64,000 nt of DNA, taken from an uncultured Pelagibacteraceae bacterium. Lineage in GTDB: Bacteria > Pseudomonadota > Alphaproteobacteria > Pelagibacterales > AG-422-B15. A program made the position numbers and the translations under genes. This document shows, piece after piece, positions 39,032 through 47,820 of the stretch. The stretch covers positions 1 to 64,000 of the forward strand of contig CABYZG010000005.1 of the NCBI GenBank assembly GCA_902523455.1, in the 5' to 3' direction. How positions within the stretch are numbered: position 1 is the first letter of the stretch; each line of letters opens with the position of its first letter. Under the pieces are notes generated by a model, which saw only the letters and a program-made list of their open reading frames with translations, was not told the origin of the DNA and searched no databases.

Positions 39032-40408
39032 ATGAGTAATATTGTAAATGAACCTCCTCAAAATGAGAACATTACATTTAATAATCAATTAATTAATGAT
39101 GTAATAAATTTTTGCAATAACAAAGAAAAAGATAAACTAACCAATATTATTTCTCCTCTTCATCCCGCGGATTTGGCTGATCTCTTTACTTTTCTTAGTA
39201 AAGAGCAACGATCTTACATTCTTAATAATCTTAGTGAAGACCGCTATACAGATGTTCTTGCCGAGTTAGATGACACCATCATTGATGAAACAGTTCAAGA
39301 ATTAGAGGATACTAAAGTAGTTCGTTCCATTAGTGAGATGGAGACAGATGATGCAATTAATCTCATTGAGTCTTTAGAGCCAGCAGCTCAAAAGAAAATT
39401 TTAGATCAAGTAAACCCCACAGAGAGAGAAATTTTACAAGAAAGTCTAAATTACCCTGAAGATACCGCTGGAAGAAGAATGCAAAAAGAATTTGTATCAA
39501 TGCCAGGCTTTTGGACAGTAGGGCAGGCCATTGATCATTTAAGAGAACAAATTGACTTGCCCGATGAATTCTATGAACTTTTTATTGTTGACCCGAGCAA
39601 TAAACCGTTGGGGAGCGCTTCAGTTTCTAAAGTTCTAAAGTCACGTAGAGATACAAAATTAAATGAAATTTTAGAAGAAAACCCAAAATTTGTTAAGGCA
39701 TCAATGGACCAAGAAGAAGTAGCACTTTTCTTTGAGCAATACTCTTTGGTATCAGCTGGAGTTGTCGATGACCAAAATAGATTAATTGGAAGAATTACAG
39801 CAGATGATATTGTGTGGGTTGTTCAAGAAGAAGCAGAAGAAGATATTTTGAGGTTGGGTGGTGTTTCAGAAAGTGAGATGAACCAATCCATTGGAAGATC
39901 AACAAAGCGAAGATTTATATGGTTATTTTTAAATTTATTAACCGCAATTCTTGCATCTTATGTAATAAGCCTGTTTGATGCCAGCATAGAGAAAATGGTG
40001 GCATTGGCGATTTTAATGCCAATTGTTGCGTCAATGGGTGGTAATGCAGGAACACAAACATTAACACTAACCGTGAGAGCTATCGCAACTAAAGAATTGG
40101 TTGATAATAATAGAAGAAAAGTCTTTTTCAAAGAAATTGCGATATCAGTATTAAATGGAATTTTATTTGCGATTATTACAGGGTTTGCTGCTTGGATTTG
40201 GTTTTCTGATATTAGTTTATCTATAATTGTTGGAGCAGCAATGGTAATAAATATTTTATCTGCGGGTTTGTTTGGTTTCCTAATTCCATATATTTTTAAT
40301 AAAGTTAAGATTGATCCCGCTTTGGCATCAAGTGTATTTGTGACAACAATAACTGATGTATTTGGATTTTTATCTTTTCTAGGGCTTGCTTCAATTTATT
40401 TATTTTAG
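39032..40408 (+). CDS. mgtE: Magnesium transporter MgtE
   Basis: A 458-residue magnesium channel. It has the MgtE N domain (about 30-135, LHPADLADLF), a pair of CBS domains (about 140-265) that sense internal Mg2+, the connecting helix, and five membrane spans with the pore motif PIVASMGGNAGTQTLT. The closing state depends on Mg2+ bound between the cytosolic domains. The stop overlaps the panC stop on the other strand by 4 bases, leaving no space for a terminator. Confidence 0.96.
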   Translation: MSNIVNEPPQNENITFNNQLINDVINFCNNKEKDKLTNIISPLHPADLADLFTFLSKEQRSYILNNLSEDRYTDVLAELDDTIIDETVQELEDTKVVRSISEMETDDAINLIESLEPAAQKKILDQVNPTEREILQESLNYPEDTAGRRMQKEFVSMPGFWTVGQAIDHLREQIDLPDEFYELFIVDPSNKPLGSASVSKVLKSRRDTKLNEILEENPKFVKASMDQEEVALFFEQYSLVSAGVVDDQNRLIGRITADDIVWVVQEEAEEDILRLGGVSESEMNQSIGRSTKRRFIWLFLNLLTAILASYVISLFDASIEKMVALAILMPIVASMGGNAGTQTLTLTVRAIATKELVDNNRRKVFFKEIAISVLNGILFAIITGFAAWIWFSDISLSIIVGAAMVINILSAGLFGFLIPYIFNKVKIDPALASSVFVTTITDVFGFLSFLGLASIYLF

Positions 40409-41238
40409 ATTTTTATATTGTCAATTAATCGAGTATTTCCTATTTTAGCTGCAATAAATATTCTGGATTTATCACTTATTTTTTTTCGAACAGATAGATC
40501 ATCGTTTAATACAGTCAGATAATCAATTTTATCAACACCATGATCTATCAGGATTTTTTTTGTATGATTAAGTATTTTATTAATCTTTAACTTGGTTTTA
40601 ATCAATGGAGGTAATTTTTTAAGTAATTTGTTGATTTTAATAGCAATTTTAAATTCCTTACCACTCAAATAGTTATTCCTTGATGAAAGTGGAAGTCCAT
40701 TTCTATCCCTAACAGTTTTAACGCATATTATCCTTGTATTTAATTTTAATGATTCAGTCATTTTTTTAATTACCAAATATTGTTGATAATCTTTTTCACC
40801 AAAAAATGCTGCGTCTGGCTGCACTATATCAAAAAGTTTAAGGACAATATTTTTTACACCTGGAAAGTAATTTGGCCTTGATTTACCACATAGTCGTTTC
40901 TCAATTGCAAACTGTGGACAATTATGTTTTGTTTTATAGGAGAGAATTTGTTTTTGTATTGGAGTGAAGACAATATCAGCACCGTATTTTTTTAAAACTT
41001 TAAGATCATTTTTAAGCGTCCTTGGGTAGTCTTTATAATCTTCTTTTGGTCCAAATTGTGTGGGGTTAACAAAAATACTAACTACAACAATTGATTTTAT
41101 TTTTTTTGAGCTCTTAACTAATTTTAAATGACCCGCATGCAAAGCTCCCATTGTTGGTGTTAAGTGAATTTTAAAACCATCACTTCTATATCGATCTAGA
41201 ATTTTATTAAGATAATTTATACTTTTAACTAATTTCAT
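40405..41238 (-). CDS. panC: Pantothenate synthetase
   Basis: A 277-residue ATP-dependent ligase joining pantoate and beta-alanine, the last step to vitamin B5. TPTMGALHAGHLKLV (HIGH-type motif), FVNPTQFGPKEDYKDYPRT, FGEKDYQQ and the SSRNNYLS segment are typical. The start MKLVKSINYLN at 41238 is chosen over one 11 codons upstream, which would lengthen the overlap with the preceding gene to 47 bases; here it is 14. panB and panD are not nearby. Confidence 0.96.
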   Translation of the reverse strand: MKLVKSINYLNKILDRYRSDGFKIHLTPTMGALHAGHLKLVKSSKKIKSIVVVSIFVNPTQFGPKEDYKDYPRTLKNDLKVLKKYGADIVFTPIQKQILSYKTKHNCPQFAIEKRLCGKSRPNYFPGVKNIVLKLFDIVQPDAAFFGEKDYQQYLVIKKMTESLKLNTRIICVKTVRDRNGLPLSSRNNYLSGKEFKIAIKINKLLKKLPPLIKTKLKINKILNHTKKILIDHGVDKIDYLTVLNDDLSVRKKISDKSRIFIAAKIGNTRLIDNIKI

Positions 41239-41911
41239 TATGTATATCTTCAAAAATAATATTATCTGCAAACTTCTTTGACAAATTATACTTTTCCGTA
41301 CTATTAATTGTCCAAGTTAATAGTGGAATATTATTCTTCCTTATACTTTGAATATTTCTGATACTTATTTTTTCTACATCAACCGCTAAAAAATTAATGC
41401 CGAGATGAGAAATTTCTTTAAAATCGATGTTATCATTACTAGTTATTAAGCCAGTTTTATAAAATGGAGCATTGATTTTAAACCATTCACACATTTTATA
41501 ATCAAATGACTGCAAAGCAATTTCCCCATTATAAGCTCGAATTATTTCGATTAATCTTTCTTCGATTTCAGGATTAAAACCAGATTTTATTTCAATTAAT
41601 ATAGGTGTTTGGCCATCTACTAAATGCAGCATCTCATCAAGTGATGGTATTTTACAATCTGTGTCTAAAAGCTTTAGTTTTCTTATTTCGTTTGTACTTA
41701 GATCATTAATTTTAGAATTTATTCCACACATCCTTTTTAAATCGTAATCATGAAATACAATAATTTCTTTATCCTTAGATAGGACAATATCACATTCTAT
41801 AGCAAGGTTGTGTTTCATTGCATTTTCAAATGCTTCCAAAGAATTTTCAATGATTAATTTTTTATCATGAAGCCCTCTATGGGCAATCGGACGATCAAGA
41901 AAAGGACTCAT
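41225..41911 (-). CDS. Glycerophosphodiester phosphodiesterase family protein
   Basis: A 228-residue TIM-barrel enzyme. IAHRGLHD near the start, ENSLEAF, the ECDIVLSKDKE strand and VFHDYDLKR carry the metal-binding and catalytic His, Glu and Asp of the GDPD family; ILIEIKSG supplies another acidic ligand. It would cleave glycerophosphodiesters to glycerol-3-phosphate and an alcohol. There is no signal peptide, so it acts in the cytosol. Its start codon overlaps the stop of the RidA gene by one base. Confidence 0.9.
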   Translation of the reverse strand: MSPFLDRPIAHRGLHDKKLIIENSLEAFENAMKHNLAIECDIVLSKDKEIIVFHDYDLKRMCGINSKINDLSTNEIRKLKLLDTDCKIPSLDEMLHLVDGQTPILIEIKSGFNPEIEERLIEIIRAYNGEIALQSFDYKMCEWFKINAPFYKTGLITSNDNIDFKEISHLGINFLAVDVEKISIRNIQSIRKNNIPLLTWTINSTEKYNLSKKFADNIIFEDIHNEIS

Positions 41912-42375
41912 TATTTCAGAATTTCAAATATTGATGCAACTTCAACACTAGCATTTTTTGGAAGAGAGCTTGCTCCCACAGCAATTCTTGAATGTTTTCC
42001 TTTCTCTCCCATAATATCACAAACAACATCTGACGCACCATTGATGACTAGAGGATGGTCAGAAAATGAATGATCAGCATTTACGTAACCAGCAACATGA
42101 ATACAATTAAAATCACTAAGTTCACATGAAGGGTTTAGTTGATCTAATATAGACAAAGTATTGAGCATACATATACGTGATCCATATGATGCCTCCTTAA
42201 TGTCAGTTTCTGATGGAACTTTACCAGTTATAATTTTTTCATCATTTATAGGAAGTTGCCCCGATACATAAACTAAGTTACCTATTTTTTTAAAAGGCAA
42301 ATAATTCCCAAGAGTTACAAGCTTAAATTGCTTATAATCTTTTTCTACTTCGAGTATTTTATCCGCTAACTTCAT
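41911..42375 (-). CDS. RidA-family protein (YjgF/YER057c/UK114)
   Basis: A 154-residue protein of the trimeric RidA fold. VYVSGQLPIND, VAGYVNADHSFSDHPLVINGASD and HSRIAVGASSLPKNASVEV are the family blocks; the arginine in SRIAVG matches the residue that binds substrate carboxylate in enamine deaminases. It is somewhat longer than RidA itself, which suggests a separate subgroup. Start at 42375 (MKLADKIL) is chosen because the frame upstream lies inside the HAD gene; overlap is then 17 bases. Role in clearing reactive enamine/imine intermediates is inferred. Confidence 0.88.
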   Translation of the reverse strand: MKLADKILEVEKDYKQFKLVTLGNYLPFKKIGNLVYVSGQLPINDEKIITGKVPSETDIKEASYGSRICMLNTLSILDQLNPSCELSDFNCIHVAGYVNADHSFSDHPLVINGASDVVCDIMGEKGKHSRIAVGASSLPKNASVEVASIFEILK

Positions 42376-43024
42376 TAATAAGAAAATTATATATATCTTT
42401 CCAACTATATGCACGAAAATCTGCCTCTTTAGGTGAAACTGCAAGTTTAGATAATCGTTCATCCGATATGTAATGAATAGTTTTAGTTTTCGATACTTCT
42501 TCTTTTACGGAGGATATATGGGGAGCTAAATCATCTATAAAAAAAACTTTTTCATTAAAGTCTCTAATTAATTCTTTAATTACCAACCCTTTTGGTCCAT
42601 TTCCGGCAATTATTTGAAGATTAAGGCCATTCTTTTGAAAACAATACTTTCTATCATCTAAATATTTGAATGGAATATTAGTCAGCACTAAAATTTGAAA
42701 ATTAGAGTCCAGAAGTTTATTGATAAAGTGTATTGATCCTTCAACAAAAGTTATATCTTTTGACTCAGTTCGAAAAAAATCATCTAAATATTCAAGTATA
42801 ACTTCATTAGATAGAACTTCATCAGTTCCTTTTTGTTTTATATTTCCGAAAAGAGCATATGAAGTTAGGTCATACCAAAATCCTTTTTTATCTAAATAAA
42901 TTTCAAAGCATTTTACAAAATTTAATAAGACTTCGTCAGCATCAGTTATAAGCAGTGGTTTATTCTTTAATAGAGTAGCTTTGCTTATTTGCTTTTGAAG
43001 GCCATCAGATAGCTTATGTGACAC
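42359..43024 (-). CDS. HAD-superfamily hydrolase of unknown substrate
   Basis: A 221-residue protein with the four HAD motifs: nucleophile DADEV (Asp28, Asp30), VLTNIP, the lysine in NGPKG and the acidic pair in VFFIDDLAPH. The cap between motifs I and II is about 75 residues, helical, rich in Phe and Tyr. It should be a Mg2+-dependent phosphatase or a related hydrolase in the cytosol. It lies between an aldehyde dehydrogenase (3 bases upstream) and a RidA protein (overlapping), so the three probably form one transcript. I do not recognise a specific subfamily. Confidence 0.8.
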   Translation of the reverse strand: MSHKLSDGLQKQISKATLLKNKPLLITDADEVLLNFVKCFEIYLDKKGFWYDLTSYALFGNIKQKGTDEVLSNEVILEYLDDFFRTESKDITFVEGSIHFINKLLDSNFQILVLTNIPFKYLDDRKYCFQKNGLNLQIIAGNGPKGLVIKELIRDFNEKVFFIDDLAPHISSVKEEVSKTKTIHYISDERLSKLAVSPKEADFRAYSWKDIYNFLINEVSG

Positions 43025-43027
43025 TAA

Positions 43028-44518
43028 TTACTTAACTTCTATCAATGTTAGTTTTGTTTGAGTATATTGGCCAAGAGCTTCCAGAGATTTATCTCTTCCA
43101 GAACCTGACTGCTTGTATCCACCGTGAGGTAAAGACATATCTCCATCGCTCAAACTATTTATCAGAACTTTTCCACTTTTAATTCTTTTTGCAAGCTTAT
43201 GTACTTTATTTAAATCATTAGACCAGATCATTGCATTAAGTCCATAATGAGTATCATTTGCTATTTGAAGAGCTTCATCTTCATTTTCAAAATCTATGGC
43301 ACATAATACTGGTCCGAAAATTTCCTCTTTAGCAACAGTCATTGAATTTTGAACATCTTTAAAGACCGTAGGACTGACATAGTAGCCACCTGAGTCTTGA
43401 AGCACCTGATCACCGCCAGTTATAACATTCGCACCTTCAGATTTGCCTTTATCTATATAATTCATGATTCTTTCAGTTTGGGTTTTATCAACTATTGAGC
43501 CCATTAAAGTGTTTGGATCAAATGGGTTACCTGGCATCCAAGGTTGAGAGTAGCTTACGACCTTTTCTAAAAATTCGTCTTTTATCGATTTTTGAAGTAG
43601 CAATCTTGAGGGCGCATCACATACCTGACCACTGTTTCCAAACATGCCATCAGCTGCCATTTTTGCAGCATGGTCTAAGTCAGGTGCATCTGCAAATATT
43701 ATGTTTGGAGACTTTCCTCCACACTCCAGTGAAACCCTCTTCATGTTGGATTCACCTGCGTAAGATAGGAAATATCTGCCAACTTCAGTAGATCCAGTAA
43801 ATCCAAGTTTATCAACATCCATGTGAGTTCCTAATGCTTTTCCTGCAGTAGGACCATAACCTGGCACTACATTGAAGACTCCTTCTGGAATACCAGCCTC
43901 CATTGCTAGTTCGGCAACTCTTAATGCAGATAAAGGTGATTGTTCTGCGGGCTTTAAAATAAAACTATTTCCAGTTGCTAACGCAGGTGCAAATTTCCAA
44001 CAAGCCATTAACAAAGGAAAATTCCAAGGAGTTACTGCTCCAACTACACCCAGAGGTTCTTTTGTAATAGTGGCAATCAAATTATCACTTGTTGGAGCTA
44101 CATCATCATAAAGTTTATCAATTGCCTCAGCATACCATTTTGTGCAATTAATACATGCTGCTATATCGCCCGTCGCTCTAGTTATAGGTTTACCCATGTT
44201 TAAAGTTTCTAGCAAGCCAAGCTCTAGAATATTTTTTTTCATTAAGTCAGCGAAATTAAATAGAATTTTTTTTCTTTTTGAAGGAGCCATTCTAGACCAT
44301 GACCCTTTTTCAAATACATCGCGCGCAGCTTTGACAGCTATGTTTATATCTTCAACGTCACATTCTGAAACGCTAGTTATTATTGATCCATCAACAGGAC
44401 TAATGCTCTCAAACGTTTTACCAGTTACTGAATTTATATAGTTTCCATTAATAAAAGCCTGGTTTTTAAAATCCAGAGATGATTTCTTTTCCATCACATC
44501 ATTTAGAGCGAGAGCCAT
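43028..44518 (-). CDS. Aldehyde dehydrogenase, PuuC / betaine-aldehyde type
   Basis: A 496-residue NAD(P)+-dependent enzyme. PWNFPLLMACWK, the Rossmann FTGSTEVGR, the general base in LECGGKSPN, the catalytic Cys300 in GQVCDAPSR and EEIFGPVL are complete. Overall it resembles E. coli PuuC (gamma-glutamyl-gamma-aminobutyraldehyde dehydrogenase), including the C-terminal GGYKQSGSGRDKSLEAL. Substrates in this branch are omega-amino or trimethylamino aldehydes, among them 4-trimethylaminobutyraldehyde, the precursor of gamma-butyrobetaine. First gene of a run toward panC. GAAAGG is the likely ribosome binding site; a TATAAT lies about 40 bases upstream. Confidence 0.9.
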   Translation of the reverse strand: MALALNDVMEKKSSLDFKNQAFINGNYINSVTGKTFESISPVDGSIITSVSECDVEDINIAVKAARDVFEKGSWSRMAPSKRKKILFNFADLMKKNILELGLLETLNMGKPITRATGDIAACINCTKWYAEAIDKLYDDVAPTSDNLIATITKEPLGVVGAVTPWNFPLLMACWKFAPALATGNSFILKPAEQSPLSALRVAELAMEAGIPEGVFNVVPGYGPTAGKALGTHMDVDKLGFTGSTEVGRYFLSYAGESNMKRVSLECGGKSPNIIFADAPDLDHAAKMAADGMFGNSGQVCDAPSRLLLQKSIKDEFLEKVVSYSQPWMPGNPFDPNTLMGSIVDKTQTERIMNYIDKGKSEGANVITGGDQVLQDSGGYYVSPTVFKDVQNSMTVAKEEIFGPVLCAIDFENEDEALQIANDTHYGLNAMIWSNDLNKVHKLAKRIKSGKVLINSLSDGDMSLPHGGYKQSGSGRDKSLEALGQYTQTKLTLIEVK

Positions 44519-44580
44519 AGTTAACCTTTCAATTTGTTAATAATTTAATTCTTGTAAAGATTATAAAGATACAGGTTTTT

Positions 44581-47151
44581 TTATTTTTTAGAAGATTTTT
44601 TCTTTTTCTTGCCTGTTTTTTCAAGTTTTTTTTCAATCAAATCAATAGCTTCTTCTATTAGAATTTCCTCTGGGTCAATATTATCGGGAATTGTGGCATT
44701 AGTACTTTTATATTTAATATAGGGCCCAAACTTCCCTTTCATCACTTTGATTGGTTTTTTATCATCGGGATGCTCTCCTAAAGTTTTGATTTCAGACGAA
44801 CTTTTAAGTCTACCAGGTTTTGCATTAGCAAGCAGAGAAACTGCTCTGTTGATACCAATATCAAAAATTTCAGAATTATCTTCAAGGCTAGCATTTTTAT
44901 CACCACAATTTATGTAACCACCATAGCGGCCATAATTCACGGTAATAATTTCACCTGTTTCAGGATGACCACCTATCTCTCTTGGCAAACTTAATAAATA
45001 CTGAGCTTTCTCTAAATCAATTGAAGAGGGGGAAATTCCTTTGGGTACTGAGGCTCTCTTTGGTTTTTCTTTTTCAACTACGTCACCTAGCTGAACGTAT
45101 GGCCCAAATCTTCCATTCAATAATTTAATATCCTGTTCTGACTCAGCATCTTTTCCAAGAATTGTATCTTCAAAAGCTTCTTTAATTTTTTTATGAGAGA
45201 TAGGTCTAGTAAACTTACAATCGGGATAGTTGGAACAGCCTACGAACGCTCCAAATCGACTTACTTTAAGACTCAGTTCACCTTCACAGTTTTCAGAAGG
45301 ACAACTTCTTGATATTGCTTTTTCTCCGTTACTTTCTTCTTTTTGCTCAAATATATGTGACTTAAGAATTTCATTTAAATTATCTAATATATTAGTAATT
45401 CTCAAATCAGTAACATCACCTACATTTGTAGAAAAATTTTTCCAAAAATTTTCTAAGAATTCAGTCCATTTTATTTTTCCAGATGTAATTTCATCAAGTG
45501 ATTCTTCCATCCCAGCAGTAAACTCATAATCAATATACTTTGAGAAAAATCCCTTAAGAAACGCTGTTATCAATATTGCTCTATCAACAGGTACAAACCT
45601 ATTTTTATCAAGTTCAACATAATTTCTTGTTTTTAGAACAGATATTATACTTGCGTAAGTTGAGGGTCTTCCTATACCCAATTCTTCTAATTTTTTTACT
45701 AAACTTGCCTCAGAGTATCTAGGGGGAGGAAGAGTAAAATGCTGTGTTTCTGTTGGTGAAACTGACTCTATCTTCATTCCTTTAGAAATAGCGGGCAATG
45801 TAACCTCATCTTCATCTTCCTCGTTTTCATCTTTTTTAATTTGTTCATCACTTTTTACTTTAAACTCACTATAAATATTCAAAAACCCATCAAATTTTAC
45901 CACAGAACCGTTTGCTCTCAGTTTTAATTCATTCTTTTCAGAGCTGATATCAATAGCTGTTCTTTCAAATACAGCAGAACTCATTTGACTTGCAAGTGCC
46001 CTTTTCCATATCAACGAGTATAATTTTAAGCTATCTGTATCTAAATATTTTGAAACCTGATCAGGGGTTAATTCAATATCAGTAGGTCTAATTCCCTCAT
46101 GAGCTTCCTGAGCGTTTTTAGCTTTTTTTGATTTGTAAGTTCTTACTTCATTAGGGCAATACCCATTCTCAAAATTTTTTATCAAATAGTTTCTATACGT
46201 TTTAATGGCTTCTTTAGATATATCAGTACTATCAGTACGCATGTAAGTTATTAAACCAACAGTTTCACCATTAATTTCAATACCTTGAAATAATTTTTGT
46301 GCAATTTGCATTGTTCGAGAGGCACCAAAACCATAAATACTTGATGCGGTTTGTTGAAGTGTTGAGGTAGAAAAAGGTGGTTCCGGATTCCTCGATGCTG
46401 GTTTTTTTGTAATATCTACTATTTCAAATTTATTATTCGAGAATAAATTTACAATTTTTTTCGCATCATCTTCAGACTTAAAGCTAAATTTTTCTACTTT
46501 TTTGCCTTCTACAGAAAGTAAATTTGCTTCTATATTAAAACCATCCTCAAATTTTACATTGCCTTTAATTTTCCAATACTCTTCAGGTTCGAAAGACTCT
46601 ATGGCAAGTTCACGTTCACATATCAATCTTAAGGCAACGGATTGAACTCTTCCTGCTGATTTAGCTCCCGGTAACTTTCTCCATAATACTGGTGACAAAT
46701 TAAAGCCAAATAGATAATCCAGTGCTCTTCGAGCTAAATAGGCGTCTACAAGATCAGTGTCAATATCTCTTGGATTGGCAATTCCATTTTTTACTGCATT
46801 TTTTGTAATCTCACTAAAGACCACCCTCTTGACAGTTTTATCTTTTAATAATTTTTTCTTATTTAATAACTCAACAATATGCCATGCAATTGCTTCACCT
46901 TCTCTATCCGGGTCAGTTGCGAGATAAAGAGTAGATGCATCAGCGCTGGCATCATAAATTTCTTTCATATGTTTCTTTGAAGTTGAAGAAACTTCCCATT
47001 CAAAAGCAAAATTATTTTCTGGATCTACCGAGCCATTTTTAGATGGCAAATCACGAACATGACCAAAGCTTGCAAGTACATTGAACTCACTTCCTAAGTA
47101 TTTATTTATTGTTTTAGCCTTAGCTGGGCTTTCTACTATTACTAAATTCAT
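44581..47151 (-). CDS. topA: DNA topoisomerase I
   Basis: An 856-residue type IA enzyme that relaxes negative supercoils. TOPRIM domain (about 1-120, IVESPAKAKTI, ATDPDREGEAIAWH), catalytic Tyr303 in ITYMRTDST, and a C-terminal tail with one four-cysteine zinc finger (CPSENC...CSNYPDC, about 625-650) followed by three cysteine-poor repeats with GRFGPYVQLGD, GRYGGYINCGD and GKFGPYIKY. The last 15 residues are lysine-rich. A TTGACA promoter element precedes it. plsY ends 87 bases upstream. Confidence 0.98.
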   Translation of the reverse strand: MNLVIVESPAKAKTINKYLGSEFNVLASFGHVRDLPSKNGSVDPENNFAFEWEVSSTSKKHMKEIYDASADASTLYLATDPDREGEAIAWHIVELLNKKKLLKDKTVKRVVFSEITKNAVKNGIANPRDIDTDLVDAYLARRALDYLFGFNLSPVLWRKLPGAKSAGRVQSVALRLICERELAIESFEPEEYWKIKGNVKFEDGFNIEANLLSVEGKKVEKFSFKSEDDAKKIVNLFSNNKFEIVDITKKPASRNPEPPFSTSTLQQTASSIYGFGASRTMQIAQKLFQGIEINGETVGLITYMRTDSTDISKEAIKTYRNYLIKNFENGYCPNEVRTYKSKKAKNAQEAHEGIRPTDIELTPDQVSKYLDTDSLKLYSLIWKRALASQMSSAVFERTAIDISSEKNELKLRANGSVVKFDGFLNIYSEFKVKSDEQIKKDENEEDEDEVTLPAISKGMKIESVSPTETQHFTLPPPRYSEASLVKKLEELGIGRPSTYASIISVLKTRNYVELDKNRFVPVDRAILITAFLKGFFSKYIDYEFTAGMEESLDEITSGKIKWTEFLENFWKNFSTNVGDVTDLRITNILDNLNEILKSHIFEQKEESNGEKAISRSCPSENCEGELSLKVSRFGAFVGCSNYPDCKFTRPISHKKIKEAFEDTILGKDAESEQDIKLLNGRFGPYVQLGDVVEKEKPKRASVPKGISPSSIDLEKAQYLLSLPREIGGHPETGEIITVNYGRYGGYINCGDKNASLEDNSEIFDIGINRAVSLLANAKPGRLKSSSEIKTLGEHPDDKKPIKVMKGKFGPYIKYKSTNATIPDNIDPEEILIEEAIDLIEKKLEKTGKKKKKSSKK

Positions 47152-47170
47152 ATCCTTATAAACGCGCTCT

Positions 47171-47197
47171 TTAATATATTTTTGTGAGCTTTGTCAA
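47171..47197 (-). promoter_or_regulatory. Possible topA promoter
   Basis: On the minus strand a perfect TTGACA (47192-47197) is followed by an A+T-rich stretch with TATTAA at 15-base spacing (47171-47176) or TTAAAG at 17. It lies in the 87-base gap before topA. The -10 element is uncertain. Confidence 0.35.
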
Positions 47198-47238
47198 ATT
47201 TTCACAAAAAATATTTTATAATTGGCAGAATATAAGGC

Positions 47239-47820
47239 TTAATACAATTTCTTTTCTTCACGCTTTAATAAGCGATTTATATTTTCATGATGAGAAAAGA
47301 TCATAATTAGATTTATAATTAAACACATAAAAGAAACATTGAAATCAAAATAAAATAATGAAATTAACGAAATTAAATTTGCGGAAAGTAAACTTGCTAG
47401 TGACGAATATCTATAAATTACAAATATTATAATCCAACTTACTCCAAGAGCTAAAAATAAATAAAAGTTTACTGCAAATATAATTCCCATAAAAGAAGCA
47501 TATCCTTTACCTCCTTTTAAATCATCAAGCCATATAGGAAATATATGACCAAATAGAATAAAAGTTCCAGATATAAAAAGCAAATTATCATTGATTGCCA
47601 GGGTAAGGGTTATTGGTATTAACGCTTTAAAAAAATCAACTAATAGTGTAATTCCTGCAGCTGAAAAGTTTCCTGTTCTTAATACGTTCGTAGCCCCAAT
47701 ATTTCCTGAGCCAATACTTTTAAGCTCCCCTAAATTGAATAACCTTGATACCAAAATACCAGTTGGGATTGATCCTAGAAGGTAGGAAAAGTAAATTATT
47801 AAAATTATCTCGAATATCAT
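47239..47820 (-). CDS. plsY: Acyl-phosphate glycerol-3-phosphate acyltransferase PlsY
   Basis: A 193-residue membrane enzyme that acylates glycerol-3-phosphate from acyl phosphate, the first step of phospholipid synthesis. GSIPTGILVSR, GSGNIGATNVLRTG and GHIFPIWLDDLKGGKGYA are the three family motifs, set in five or six hydrophobic spans. The ATG at 47820 gives a 4-base ATGA overlap with pyrB; a start seven codons upstream would overlap more. The plsX partner is not in the window. Confidence 0.96.
   Translation of the reverse strand: MIFEIILIIYFSYLLGSIPTGILVSRLFNLGELKSIGSGNIGATNVLRTGNFSAAGITLLVDFFKALIPITLTLAINDNLLFISGTFILFGHIFPIWLDDLKGGKGYASFMGIIFAVNFYLFLALGVSWIIIFVIYRYSSLASLLSANLISLISLFYFDFNVSFMCLIINLIMIFSHHENINRLLKREEKKLY

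Noticed and set aside
43495..44441. Three plus-strand frames opposite the aldehyde dehydrogenase as a small operon
   Set aside because: All are exact antisense readings of conserved motifs in the dehydrogenase, with no promoter or ribosome binding site.
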